This document shows positions 7,601-15,899 of a stretch of 64,000 nucleotides of DNA, piece after piece (position 1 is the stretch's first letter; each line of letters starts with the position of its first letter). Position numbers and translations under genes: made by a program. The notes under the pieces were generated by a model. It was given only the letters and a program-made list of their open reading frames with translations, was not told where the DNA came from and did not search any database. Source of the stretch: Edwardsiella anguillarum (lineage in GTDB: Bacteria > Pseudomonadota > Gammaproteobacteria > Enterobacterales > Enterobacteriaceae). The stretch lies in NCBI RefSeq assembly GCF_008801815.1, contig NZ_VZOX01000001.1; one strand, written 5' to 3'.

Positions 7601-10600
7601 AGGTCAGCGCCGCATTGCCCGCCAGGGTTATATCGCCCAGCAGCTGGCTGCCCTGCTCAAGCAGAGCATTACTGGCATCCACACTCAGGCTGCCCTTGAA
7701 CTCACCCAGCGAGGTCAGATCAGAGGCACCGCTCAACTGGAGATCCCCCAGCTGGAACGAGCCGTTTTCCAGCGTGATTGTGCTGGCATCGGCACTCAGG
7801 CTGCCCATGGTCTGCCCCCGGGAGGTCAGCATCGCGCCGTCCGTCAGGGTCACATCGCCCCACAGCAGCCCCCCCTGCAGCAGCACCAGCCAGGCGTCAT
7901 CGCCCAGCAGGGAGAGATCGCCCTTGTGCTGACTCGCCGGTCCAAAGTAGGCCCCGCTGTCGCTCAGGCTGAGCGCTCCATAGTTGAGGCCCCAGCTGAC
8001 CAGGAGCGACTGGCTAAGCGCAATATCGCCCCGCTGTATGGCGTCGTACCCCAGCGCCAGCAGACTCGCCTCGGCGCCGATAGCGCTCTGATTACGCCCC
8101 ACCAACGCTAGCGTCGCGCCATTGCTTAACCCAATATCGCCGTCCCGATGCAGGCTCCTCTGCGCGAGCAGGGCTAAACTGGCATCCGCGCGCAGGCGGC
8201 CTACGATCTCACCCTGCGAGGTCAGCATCGCGCTGTCCGTCAGGGTTATATCGCCCTGCAGCCGGCTACCCCACTCCAGCAGGACGGTACTGGCATCCGC
8301 ACTCAGGCTGCCCACGATCTTACCCAACGAGGTCAGATCAGAGGCGCCACCCAGCTGGAGATCCCCCTGCTGTACTGCACTGCGTTCCAGTGTAATGGTG
8401 CTGGCATCGGCGCTCAGGTTCCCCCGGGTCTGCCCCCGGGAGGTCAGCGCCGCGCTGTCCATCAGGATCACATCGCCCTGCAACTGGCTGCCCCGTTCCA
8501 GTAGGACGCTACTGGCATCCACACTCAGGCTGCCCACGATCTCACCCAGCGAGGTCAGATCAGAGGCACCGCCCAGTTGGAGATCCCCCTGCTGTACCGC
8601 ACCGCTTTCCAGTGTAATGGTGCTGGCATCGGCATGCAGATTACCCACGATCCCACCCTGAGAGGTAAGCGTGGTACCTCTGTCCAGGCGGACCTCTCCC
8701 TGCTGTAAAGCACCGCTTTCCAGCGCAATCGCGCTGGCATCGGCGCTCAGGATCCCCCGGGTTTGTCCCCGGGAGGTCAGCGCCGCATTGCCCGCCAGGG
8801 TTATATCGCCCAGCAGCTGGCTGCCCTGCTCCAGCAGGACGGTACTGCTCTCCGCGCGCAGGCGGCCTTCGATCTCACCCAACGAGGTCAGCCGCGCGCC
8901 GCCGCTCAGCTGGAGATCCCCCTGCTGGACCGCACCGCTCTCCAGCGTGATCGCGCTGGCATCGGTGCTCAGGCTGCCCCGGGTCAGCCCCCGGGAGGTC
9001 AGCGCCGCGCTGTCCGTCAGGGTCACATCGCCCTGTAGCTGGCTGCCCTGCTCCAGCAGGACGGTACTGCCCTCCGCGCGCAGGCGGCCTTCGATCTCAC
9101 CCAACGAGGTCAGCCGCGCGCCGCCGCTCAGCTGGAGATCCCCCTGCTGGACCGCACCGCTCTCCAGCGTGATCGCGCTGGCATCGGTGCTCAGGCTGCC
9201 CCGGGTCTCTCCCCGGGAGGTCAGCGCCGCGCTGTCCGTCAGGGTCACATCGCCCTGCAGCTGGCTGCCCTGCTCCAGCAGGACGGTACTGCCCTCCGCG
9301 CGCAGGCGGCCTTCGATCTCACCCAACGAGGTCAGCCAGGCGTCATCGCCCAGCAGGGAGAGATCGCCCCGGTGCTGACTCGCCTGTCCAAAGTAGGCCC
9401 CGCTGTCGCTCAGGTTGAGCGCTCCCTGGCTGCGGCCCCCGCTGACCAGGAGCGACTGGCTAAGCGCAATATCGCCCCGCTGCTCGGCGCTGCGCCCCAG
9501 CGCCAGCAGACTCGCCTCGGCGCCGATAGCGCTCTGATTACGCCCCGCCAACGCTAGCGTCGCGCCATCGCTTAACCCAATATCGCCGCCCCGGTGCAGG
9601 CTCCCCTGCGCGAGCAGGGCTGAACTGGCATCCGCGCGCAGGCGGCCTTCGATCTCACCCTGCGAGGTCAGCTGCGCGCCGCCGCTCAGCTGGAGATCCC
9701 CCTGCTGGACCGCACCGCTCTCCAGCGTGAGCGCGCTGGCATCGGCGCTCAGGTTCCCCCGGGTCTGCCCCCGGGAGATCAGCGTCGCGCCGTCCGTCAG
9801 GGTCACATCGCCCTGCAGCTGGCTGCCCTGCTCCAGCAGGGCGGCACCGGCAGCCGCGCTCAGGTTGCCCACGATCCCACCCTGCGAGGTCAGCTGCGCG
9901 CCGCCGCTCAGCTGGAGATCCCCCTGCTGGACCGCACCGCTCTCCAGCGTGAGCGCGCTGGCATCGGCGCTCAGGTTCCCCCGGGTCTGCCCCCGGGAGA
10001 TCAGCGTCGCGCCGTCCGTCAGGGTCACATCGCCCTGCAGCTGGCTGCCCTGCTCCAGCAGGGCGGCACCGGCAGCCGCGCTCAGGTTGCCCACGATCCC
10101 ACCCAACGAGGTCAGCTGCGCGACGCCGCTCAGCTGGAGATCCCCCAGCTGCTCCGCGCCGGACACCAACCACAGCAGACTATCCCTCGCTGCGATATCG
10201 CCGGTATGCTCACTGTCCGCCATCAGCGCCACGAGGCTATTGGCCGCCGTAACAGCACCGTTAAGCAAGCCGCCAGCAACCAGTATCGAACGATTCTCCA
10301 GGAGGATATTGCCCTGATGCTCACTGCGTGCCACAACCTCTGCGGACAGCTGCCCCTCGCTAACATCGGTATCGGCCGAGGTCACTCCCTCACCGTCCCG
10401 GCTATCTACAAAGACGCGATTACTGTTCAAGATAACGCGGCTGGCATCGGCTTGAATATCACCCAGCAACACCGCATTACGCGCCAGACTAAAGTCCGCC
10501 TGTGTCAGCGTCAGCGTATTGAGTGCAAAGCTGCGCGCCTCCCAATCGGGCTGGTCAGCAGAGACCGGCGGCCGTCCGGTGGAGAAATCGCGCGCATGGG

Positions 10601-12617
10601 TCACCGGATGCCCCTGAAACTGCAAACTGCCGCCGCGTTGGCTAAAGTCGCCGGTTATTGCCACGCGGCCATCGAACACCGTCGTCCCGATCATCCCAGG
10701 CTCTGCAAGATTGACAATATCCAGATTGTCGCTGAACTGGCCGTGTATGATTTGGCTGCGCCGCTGTTCATTCAGCATCAACGTCTGCCGCGCACTCGCC
10801 TCGTCATGTCCCAAGTATGTCCAGGGGCCGTTGCTGGTCTGGTTGGTGGGAAAATAGCCATAGTTGCCGCTGGTATTCAGTAAAAAGTAATCCACCGTAT
10901 TGGTATGCCGATTCTCATACCGATACAGATCGCCCGGCGTCCCGACCCGGGCATCGGTCCAGCCCCGTAACGGATAGGCCACTGCCGACAGGTAATTCAG
11001 CGGCTGGTAGTTCAGGCTCAGCTGTGCACGGGCATCGGCAGAATTGGTCACCTTAGCGCCATAGTCGGCCATACGCAGCGTATGAAAGGCCATATCATGG
11101 CCATTGAGATCCAGCACCCCGCCGCGAAAGCCCCAGGTCACGGTGTCCGGATCAAGCTGACCGTCCGCCATTAATTTTACCGTCGGGCGTCCGCTGGCGA
11201 TATTCAGAGAGCTAAAGGCACGCACATTGCCTGCCGCATCGGGACGCTGATCCAGCAGGGTCAGGCCATCGCCCACCTTCAGTCCGCCTTCGTTGATCCC
11301 CACGCCACGAACATAGAGGGTTCCACTCCCCAGGCGGTGCAGGTTATCGCCCGCCACGCCGTTGACCTGCCAATCGAGGGTAGCCTCCGAATTCACGATG
11401 ATGCCACCGCCAACCCAGGTCTGATTATTCTGCGGCGTAACGCGGTAGCTGTCCTCAAAGGTCAGCACCCCGGCCCCCTGGTTAATCGTATTCTGCAGCA
11501 GGATCTCGCCGCCCGCACCTGAGCCATCAGTCTGAAAGAGAAGGTTTTTACCGGCATTCAGGTCATTCCCCGCCTGCCCATGCATGGTAAACTGAACGGT
11601 GCTCCGCGGCTGGGACAGGGAGCCACTGTTCGAGCGGCTATCGTAGGTCCACTGCAGCGCGCCCTGACCCGCTGTGAAGGTGACCGCCGGATCGCTGTCC
11701 TTCGCCATCTCCGCATGGATAAAATCGGTCGGCAGCACCACCCACCAGTTGGTGCGGCCGGAGTCGCCGTTGTAGCTCCGCAGCACCGCCACCAGCACCC
11801 AGCGCCCCTCCTGGGCATCATAGGTATACAGCGGCGAACCGCTGTCTCCCGGTGCACCGTAGCTGGCCAGCGGCCCATTGATCGGATCAAAGGTATCGCC
11901 TGGGTTGGCGACAATGGTGTGATCTGAAATCCCCGGCACCCCGATGGTGCCCCCGGTCAAATAGCCGTAGGCACCCTGCAGGTGCCGTAATCTCCCATCT
12001 CGCGTCTTCGTGTACTGATTACCACTGCCTACGCGGTAAAAGATCGGGAAACGGGCGGTGTTTTTATAGGTATCCCGAGCGATGCCCGCCGTCGTCATCG
12101 GGATGGGCACCACCTCGGTAACGATTTTATTTAATCGGGGAAGATGGAAATCCTGCACGCCATACTCATTGCGATCTACCAGACGATAGTTATTGCTGCT
12201 ATCGCCGAAGGAGACCGAAGAGTAGCCGCCGTTATGGGCGACGCCGGCAATGTACTGCGGTGCCACCAGCGCTGCGATGCCAGAGGAGGCGGAGGCCGAG
12301 CTGAAATCGGGAAACGGCGCCTTATCAAGGACGCCAACCAGCTCGCCCGCTTTATTATAAATTTCTATGTTTTCAGCGCCGGGCTGAAATACGCCCTTAT
12401 TTTCCGCGAAGTCGCGAAACACCGAATAAGGGATCTCGTCGCTGACCACGCTGGCAATGCCCGGCGACGCACTCAGCAAGGCGCCAAAAAACAGCAGTGG
12501 CGATATCCCCGGATTGATTTTTTGGCGCCCTGTTTTTTTCGCACCGCGACAGTGTTCGGCCACCGCGATATAACCACCAGAAATATTACTGTATTTTAAT
12601 GAAAAAATTTTGTTCAT
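4671..12617 (-). CDS. Giant S6-family serine-protease autotransporter (SPATE-like)
   Basis: A 2648-residue type V secreted protein, about twice the usual SPATE length. Order of parts: an extended signal peptide (1-55, start MNKIFSLKYSNISGG), an S6 protease domain with catalytic triad His128 (GVAHN), Asp156 (QDFHLPRLNK) and Ser259 (GDSGSPL), a non-repetitive beta-helix to about residue 820, a repeat region to about residue 2170, an autochaperone-like segment, and a C-terminal beta-barrel (last ~278 residues, ending RYRF). The triad looks complete, so the protease is probably active; its substrate is unknown. Only one cysteine is seen, in the signal peptide. The usual SPATE linker motif EVNN is EVQY here (residue 2368), so release of the passenger may differ. 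AAGGA lies 8 bases before the ATG. It is alone between ribA and ptsG and looks like an accessory virulence gene. Confidence 0.93.
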   Translation of the reverse strand: MNKIFSLKYSNISGGYIAVAEHCRGAKKTGRQKINPGISPLLFFGALLSASPGIASVVSDEIPYSVFRDFAENKGVFQPGAENIEIYNKAGELVGVLDKAPFPDFSSASASSGIAALVAPQYIAGVAHNGGYSSVSFGDSSNNYRLVDRNEYGVQDFHLPRLNKIVTEVVPIPMTTAGIARDTYKNTARFPIFYRVGSGNQYTKTRDGRLRHLQGAYGYLTGGTIGVPGISDHTIVANPGDTFDPINGPLASYGAPGDSGSPLYTYDAQEGRWVLVAVLRSYNGDSGRTNWWVVLPTDFIHAEMAKDSDPAVTFTAGQGALQWTYDSRSNSGSLSQPRSTVQFTMHGQAGNDLNAGKNLLFQTDGSGAGGEILLQNTINQGAGVLTFEDSYRVTPQNNQTWVGGGIIVNSEATLDWQVNGVAGDNLHRLGSGTLYVRGVGINEGGLKVGDGLTLLDQRPDAAGNVRAFSSLNIASGRPTVKLMADGQLDPDTVTWGFRGGVLDLNGHDMAFHTLRMADYGAKVTNSADARAQLSLNYQPLNYLSAVAYPLRGWTDARVGTPGDLYRYENRHTNTVDYFLLNTSGNYGYFPTNQTSNGPWTYLGHDEASARQTLMLNEQRRSQIIHGQFSDNLDIVNLAEPGMIGTTVFDGRVAITGDFSQRGGSLQFQGHPVTHARDFSTGRPPVSADQPDWEARSFALNTLTLTQADFSLARNAVLLGDIQADASRVILNSNRVFVDSRDGEGVTSADTDVSEGQLSAEVVARSEHQGNILLENRSILVAGGLLNGAVTAANSLVALMADSEHTGDIAARDSLLWLVSGAEQLGDLQLSGVAQLTSLGGIVGNLSAAAGAALLEQGSQLQGDVTLTDGATLISRGQTRGNLSADASALTLESGAVQQGDLQLSGGAQLTSQGGIVGNLSAAAGAALLEQGSQLQGDVTLTDGATLISRGQTRGNLSADASALTLESGAVQQGDLQLSGGAQLTSQGEIEGRLRADASSALLAQGSLHRGGDIGLSDGATLALAGRNQSAIGAEASLLALGRSAEQRGDIALSQSLLVSGGRSQGALNLSDSGAYFGQASQHRGDLSLLGDDAWLTSLGEIEGRLRAEGSTVLLEQGSQLQGDVTLTDSAALTSRGETRGSLSTDASAITLESGAVQQGDLQLSGGARLTSLGEIEGRLRAEGSTVLLEQGSQLQGDVTLTDSAALTSRGLTRGSLSTDASAITLESGAVQQGDLQLSGGARLTSLGEIEGRLRAESSTVLLEQGSQLLGDITLAGNAALTSRGQTRGILSADASAIALESGALQQGEVRLDRGTTLTSQGGIVGNLHADASTITLESGAVQQGDLQLGGASDLTSLGEIVGSLSVDASSVLLERGSQLQGDVILMDSAALTSRGQTRGNLSADASTITLERSAVQQGDLQLGGASDLTSLGKIVGSLSADASTVLLEWGSRLQGDITLTDSAMLTSQGEIVGRLRADASLALLAQRSLHRDGDIGLSNGATLALVGRNQSAIGAEASLLALGYDAIQRGDIALSQSLLVSWGLNYGALSLSDSGAYFGPASQHKGDLSLLGDDAWLVLLQGGLLWGDVTLTDGAMLTSRGQTMGSLSADASTITLENGSFQLGDLQLSGASDLTSLGEFKGSLSVDASNALLEQGSQLLGDITLAGNAALTSRGQTRGILSVAASAITLENGAEQQGDIRLDNGASLTSQGLTEGLLSADASTITLESGAVQQGDLQLGGASDLTSLGEIEGSLSVDASSVLLEQGSQLLGDITLAGNAALTSRGQTRGILSADASAITLENGAVQQGDLQLSDASDLTSLGEIEGRLSVDASSVLLERGSQLQGDVTLTDGAALTSRGQTRGLLSADASAIALESGALQQGEVRLDKGTTLTSQGGIVGNLSMDASNALLERGSQLQGDVTLAGNAALTSRGQTRGLLSADASIIALESGAVQRGDLQLSGGAQLTSQGEIEGRLRAEGSTVLLEQGSQLQGDVTLAGNAALTSRGQTRGLLSADASIITLESGAVQRGDLQLSGGAQLTSQGEIEGRLRAEGSSALLAQGSLHRGGDIGLSDGATLALAGRNQSAIGAEASLLALGRSAEQRGDVALSQSLLVSGGRSQGTLSLSDSGAYFGQASQHRGDLSLQGDDAWLAVLSGAALRGDLTVDGAGLLRFGTSPAPEIAIAATPPAAGLADYRGRIAAPEARVEMRDTLWRMSGTSTLGSLRVEESLITATDGAFMTLSVDRLHADGAALVLRADAGISDRLVINERLSGGNNTVLVNYLEPTLPEGQLDVSLISAPVGSDRETFTAHRQHMGFSEVMPALITREADSQLEWVLSGFDVTPDSEREEDAASLLSLNYRSFMAEVQYLDKRQLDLRNGPAGTGAWARVLHGAGSAAENYRDRYLHLQLGADRRYGLGDESDLLAGVTFTFTDGRASGDAFSSRSRALGAGLYATALFPSGLFVDLNGKYVHHSTEYQVNLAGLGERKASNHAWYARADVGYRYELGESAFVEPHLELVYGTYSSTRFDWQDQGMAVSLAQPRFTPLLATAGVALGKRVDIGEWQTTLRAGLDYQSALRPAGDTRLRDASGERTIRGERDGRLRYSLGAESRIGDALQLGLEVERSSLGDYNLDYSVQATLRYRF
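6163..6453 (-). repeat. 291-bp interspersed module, copy 1
   Basis: A second, unrelated repeat type inside the autotransporter, encoding 97 residues with GGDIGLSDGATLALAG, NQSAIGAEAS and SDSGAYFGQASQH. It is the copy nearest the barrel and is almost identical to copy 3. Confidence 0.88.
7891..8181 (-). repeat. 291-bp interspersed module, copy 2
   Basis: The most diverged copy of the 97-residue module (for example GLNYGALSLSDSGAYFGPAS in place of GRSQG and GQAS). Its length is exactly 291 bp, as in the other two copies. Confidence 0.86.
9337..9627 (-). repeat. 291-bp interspersed module, copy 3
   Basis: Third copy of the 97-residue module, 1446 bp from copy 2. It differs from copy 1 at few positions, so copies 1 and 3 have probably been homogenised by recombination. 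Confidence 0.88.
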
Positions 12618-13270
12618 ATCAAATCCTTATGATGAACACAGCGTCGCCATTGATAACAAAACGATTCAGAGATAATGAAATAAGCGCGGAGAATTTAATG
12701 TTAACACCCACAGGGTATTCACCAAGACGATCTGCCACCTACCGGGTTCCTTGTCGGACCCGACGGTCCTCTCCAAAGTGCCACGTGCTATCTCCGGCGC
12801 ACTCCCTTGAAAAATCCTCTTTGCTTTATTTATCCATACAACAGAATGAATAGGGAGCGCACCCTCACGCCCAGTTCGATACTCCGCCTAGCGACCATGG
12901 TGTGAAAATAGGGGGGCGCCTACGTTAACGCTGTCGTACTGTCGGCCCGGGCCGATATATACTCCATATATAATAAATAAAACCTAATGTATTTCTTTTA
13001 ATAAATATTCAATTCGCAGCCCCATGGCAAAAAAGCGACTATTCTGGCTCAGTCCCGCGCGATAGGAAGGCGAAAAGGATAAATCCAGTCAAAGAATAAC
13101 ATTAGAATAATTTTTTGATATTAAAATCAGAGTCAATGCCACACGAATTCAATATTAAATTGTGTTCGACTTAATTGATTAACTGAATTTATTTACCAAT
13201 CCGCTGCAGGTGTGAAAGAGAAGATCGCGTAGCAAAAACGGGAGGGAGTCTATCACGGTGGGACGGGCAA
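12618..13270. other. Intergenic region upstream of the autotransporter
   Basis: About 650 bp, AT-rich from 12950 to 13200, with no convincing gene. It must carry the promoter of the autotransporter gene. Small open frames (such as one at 12599-12853) have no coding character. No clear operator or mobile-element end was found. Confidence 0.6.
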
Positions 13271-13296
13271 AAAAAAGCCCCCGTCACAGCGGGGGC
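13271..13296 (-). terminator. ptsG terminator
   Basis: Read on the minus strand, a GCCCCCGC / GCGGGGGC-type stem (plus-strand GCCCCCG 13279-13285 with CGGGGGC 13291-13297) is followed by a run of at least seven T. It sits 44 bp beyond the ptsG stop. Confidence 0.85.
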
Positions 13297-13340
13297 GAAC
13301 GAACGTAATCACCCTGTCAAAGGCGCATCACGTACTTGCA

Positions 13341-14774
13341 TCAATGGCTACGAATATAGTCGTCCATTTCGGTCTTCAGGTTATCGGACTTGGTACCGAA
13401 GATGGCCTGAACCCCAGAGCCCGCCACCACCACACCGGCAGCCCCCAACTTCTTCAGCCCGGCCTGATCCACCTTAGCGACGTCGGCGACGCTGACGCGC
13501 AAACGGGTAATACAGGCGTCCAGGTTTGTAATGTTCTCTTTACCGCCAAATGCCTGTACCAGCGACGCAGCCATGTCGTTGCCGCTCTGCGCGCTCTGCT
13601 CGCTGCTGCTCTCCTCACGGCCCGGCGTCTTCAAGTTCAGCTTGACGATCAGCACGCGGAAGATCACGTAGTACAGCAGCGCGTAGCACAGGCCGACGAT
13701 CGGGAACAGCCACAGCTTGCTGCCGTTGCCGCTCAGAACGATAAAGTCGATCAGGCCATGTGAGAAGCTGGTTCCGTCGCGCATCCCCAGCAGGATACAG
13801 ATCGGGAACGCCAGACCGGCCAGAATCGCATGGATCACATACAGGATCGGCGCCACGAACATAAAGGCAAACTCGATCGGCTCGGTGATCCCGGTCAGGA
13901 ATGAGGTCAGCGCCGCGGAGATCATGATACCGGCCACCTTAGCGCGGTTTTCCGGCTTCGCCGAATGCCAGATGGCGATCGCCGCCGCCGGCAGGCCGTA
14001 CATTTTGAACAGGAAGCCGCCGGAGAGTTTACCCGCCGTCGGATCGCCGGCCATATAGCGCGGAATATCGCCGTGGAATACCTGACCCGCCGCATTCACA
14101 TACTCACCGATCTGCATCTGGAACGGTACGTTCCAGATATGGTGCAGGCCAAACGGCACCAGCGCGCGCTCGACCAGACCATAGATACCGAAGGCGACCA
14201 CCGGGTTCTGATAGGCGGCCCACTGGGAAAAGTGCTGAATCGCGGTGCCAATCGGCGGCCAAATGAAGGAGAGCGCCACGCCCAGGGCGATGGCGGCCAG
14301 GCCGGAGATGATCGGCACAAAGCGTTTACCGGCAAAAAAGCCCAGATACTCCGGCAGCTTGATGCGATAAAAGCGATTAAACATATAGGCAGCGATAGCG
14401 CCGGCGATGATCCCGCCGAGCACCCCGGTATCCGCCAGATGCTTCGCGGCAATCTCTTCCGCCGGTAAATGCAGCACTAACGGCGCCACCACGGCCATGG
14501 TTTTCACCATGATGCCATAGGCGACCACGGCGGCCAGGGCTGATACCCCGTCATTATTGGTAAACCCCAGCGCCACGCCGATAGCGAAGATCAGCGGCAT
14601 ATTGGCAAATACCGAACCACCTGCCTCCGCCATTACATGGGAAACCACCGCGGGCAGCCAGCTAAAGTTTGCCGAGCCGACGCCGAGAAGGATACCGGCA
14701 ATAGGTAAGACGGATACCGGCAGCATCAGTGACTTACCGACCTTTTGCAGGTTGGCAAATGCGTTTTTAAACAT
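13341..14774 (-). CDS. ptsG: PTS glucose-specific EIICB
   Basis: A 477-residue EIICB(Glc), same length as E. coli PtsG. The N-terminal IIC domain (about 1-390) carries ten hydrophobic spans and the sugar-binding GITEPIEF loop; a linker (about 390-405) leads to the IIB domain with phosphorylated Cys421 in NLDACITRLRVS. The protein imports glucose and phosphorylates it with phosphate from EIIA(Glc), and in E. coli it also sequesters Mlc at the membrane. Its leader keeps an Mlc-like operator and an SgrS target (listed separately), so glucose induction and sugar-phosphate-stress repression are likely. It lies downstream of ycfH on the same strand, as in E. coli. Confidence 0.98.
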   Translation of the reverse strand: MFKNAFANLQKVGKSLMLPVSVLPIAGILLGVGSANFSWLPAVVSHVMAEAGGSVFANMPLIFAIGVALGFTNNDGVSALAAVVAYGIMVKTMAVVAPLVLHLPAEEIAAKHLADTGVLGGIIAGAIAAYMFNRFYRIKLPEYLGFFAGKRFVPIISGLAAIALGVALSFIWPPIGTAIQHFSQWAAYQNPVVAFGIYGLVERALVPFGLHHIWNVPFQMQIGEYVNAAGQVFHGDIPRYMAGDPTAGKLSGGFLFKMYGLPAAAIAIWHSAKPENRAKVAGIMISAALTSFLTGITEPIEFAFMFVAPILYVIHAILAGLAFPICILLGMRDGTSFSHGLIDFIVLSGNGSKLWLFPIVGLCYALLYYVIFRVLIVKLNLKTPGREESSSEQSAQSGNDMAASLVQAFGGKENITNLDACITRLRVSVADVAKVDQAGLKKLGAAGVVVAGSGVQAIFGTKSDNLKTEMDDYIRSH

Positions 14775-14780
14775 AGTTGA

Positions 14781-14794
14781 GTGTGCTCCTGAGT
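14781..14794 (-). promoter_or_regulatory. SgrS target site over the ptsG ribosome-binding site
   Basis: On the minus strand the sequence ACTCAGGAGCACAC ends 6 bases before the ptsG ATG and contains the AGGAG ribosome site. It agrees with the E. coli ptsG segment paired by the small RNA SgrS. SgrS itself is not in this window, so the interaction is inferred from conservation. Confidence 0.65.
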
Positions 14795-14861
14795 AAAAAT
14801 GCTCTTTTCATCCGCGCCGGAAACAGCGCGCCGCCGCAGGGAAGAGAGCCCCGGACGTCGG

Positions 14862-14877
14862 GTGTCTATGCACCCTC
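14862..14877 (-). promoter_or_regulatory. ptsG 5'-leader stem-loop
   Basis: GGGTGCATAGACACCC on the minus strand forms a stem near the likely 5' end of the ptsG mRNA. The E. coli ptsG mRNA begins with a similarly placed hairpin. Confidence 0.5.
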
Positions 14878-14879
14878 GT

Positions 14880-14903
14880 ATTTTTTACGCAGAGTAAAAT
14901 AAA
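14880..14903 (-). promoter_or_regulatory. Mlc operator-like site of ptsG
   Basis: The minus strand reads TTTATTTTACTCTGCGTAAA followed by AAAT, a close match to the AT-flanked Mlc operator of enterobacterial PTS genes (core TACTCTGCGTAA). It is placed about 40 bp downstream of a CRP-like site, the arrangement seen at E. coli ptsG. Recognition is from memory of the motif. Confidence 0.65.
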
Positions 14904-14924
14904 TAGGCTGTATTGTGTTTGATG

Positions 14925-14942
14925 GCTGTCACGTTTCACACA
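14925..14942 (-). promoter_or_regulatory. CRP-like half site of ptsG
   Basis: Minus strand TGTGTGAAACGTGACAGC contains a perfect TGTGA arm and a degenerate second arm. Its centre is about 40 bp from the Mlc-like operator, suiting a class II CRP promoter. The weak second arm keeps confidence modest. Confidence 0.45.
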
Positions 14943-15037
14943 TTACAGCGATCTATTTAACATTTGCAGAAAAAAAAAGCGCCTTTATAGGCGGTTTTGC
15001 TGAATTATTATCCCCTTGGAGGCGCGGCGCGCAGCAT

Positions 15038-15064
15038 AAAAAATGCCCAACAGCGGGCATTTTT
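15038..15064 (-). terminator. ycfH terminator
   Basis: AAAAATGCCC and GGGCATTTTT flank an AACAGC loop, giving a symmetric hairpin whose minus-strand side ends in a T run. It lies just beyond the ycfH stop at 15082 and ends the long ycfH-to-yceD block. Confidence 0.85.
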
Positions 15065-15081
15065 ACACAGCATAAAATATA

Positions 15082-15870
15082 TTAATCCGCCTCAGGCAGG
15101 GTCACACCAAACAAACGACTAAAATTCGCGCTGGTCTGTGCGGCCAGCTGTCGTGGTTCGACGCCCTTCAGCACAGCCAGGTACTCAGCGACATCGCGCA
15201 CATAGGCCGGCTGGTTCTCCTTTCCGCGGTGCGGCACCGGCGCCAGATAAGGCGAGTCGGTCTCCACCAGCAGGCGATCCAGCGGCACATAGCGGGCCAC
15301 CTCACGCAGGGCGTCCGCGGTGCGGAACGTCACGATGCCGGAGAAGGAGATGTAAAACCCGAGATCCAGCAGCGCCGCCGCCGTCGCGCGATCTTCGGTG
15401 AAGCAGTGCAGCACACCGCCACACGCCTCCGCCCCCTCCTCGCGCAGAATAGCCAGCGTGTCGTCCCGCGCATCGCGGGTATGCACGATCACCGGTTTGC
15501 CCAGCGCGCGGCCGATGCGGATATGCTGGCGAAACGAATCCTGCTGCAGGGCGATATTATCCTGCTGATAGTAGTAGTCGAGTCCGGTCTCCCCCAGCGC
15601 CACTACGCCCGGCTGCGCCGCCAGGCTGCGCAGCGCCTCGTAGTCATAGCCACCGTCCAAATTCAGCGGATGAACTCCGCAGGAGAATGCCACATCGCGT
15701 CGCTCGCCGATCCGCTCACGCATGCTGCGGTAGCCCGGTAGCGTCGTCGCGACCGCTAGCACAAAACCTACGCCGCACGCACGGGCATCGGCCAGCACGC
15801 TGTCGACGCCGTCGCGCAGCGTCTCATAGTTCAAGCCATCAAGATGGCAATGCGAATCCACTAGATACAT
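15082..15870 (-). CDS. ycfH: YcfH, TatD-family metal-dependent hydrolase
   Basis: A 262-residue TIM-barrel hydrolase of the TatD family, matching E. coli YcfH (265). Metal-site residues are visible: HxH in DSHCHLDG (His7, His9), Glu in LGETGLDYY, His in VIVHTRDA and LHCFTED, and Asp in LVETDSPYLAP. Family members are divalent-metal nucleases or deoxyribonucleases; the precise substrate of YcfH is not settled. It is next to holB, as in E. coli, with a 29-bp gap. The terminator after it separates it from ptsG. Confidence 0.94.
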   Translation of the reverse strand: MYLVDSHCHLDGLNYETLRDGVDSVLADARACGVGFVLAVATTLPGYRSMRERIGERRDVAFSCGVHPLNLDGGYDYEALRSLAAQPGVVALGETGLDYYYQQDNIALQQDSFRQHIRIGRALGKPVIVHTRDARDDTLAILREEGAEACGGVLHCFTEDRATAAALLDLGFYISFSGIVTFRTADALREVARYVPLDRLLVETDSPYLAPVPHRGKENQPAYVRDVAEYLAVLKGVEPRQLAAQTSANFSRLFGVTLPEAD

Positions 15871-15899
15871 AAGAAACCTACAGTCTGTCTATGACCGGC

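Larger units (their letters stand above)
6110..10160 (-). repeat. Tandem-repeat region encoding an iterated beta-helix
   Basis: About 4 kb of the autotransporter gene is built from a 222-bp (74-residue) unit, itself four coils of 18-19 residues. Exact spacing of 222 bp is seen, for example, between 9669 and 9891 and between 8889 and 9111. About thirteen units can be counted through the recurring S(R/Q)GxTxG turn. Each coil ends in a QGD or RG(D/N) turn, the pattern of AIDA-type 19-residue repeats. Several blocks are shortened to 37 residues, evidence of unequal recombination. Confidence 0.9.

Noticed and set aside
6110..10160. Repeat array considered as a CRISPR
   Set aside because: Units are 222 bp, coding and without spacers; it is a protein repeat.
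9655..10173. Long open frames on the other strand and frames of the autotransporter repeats
   Set aside because: Shadow frames caused by G+C-rich repeats; only the minus-strand 2648-codon frame has family features.
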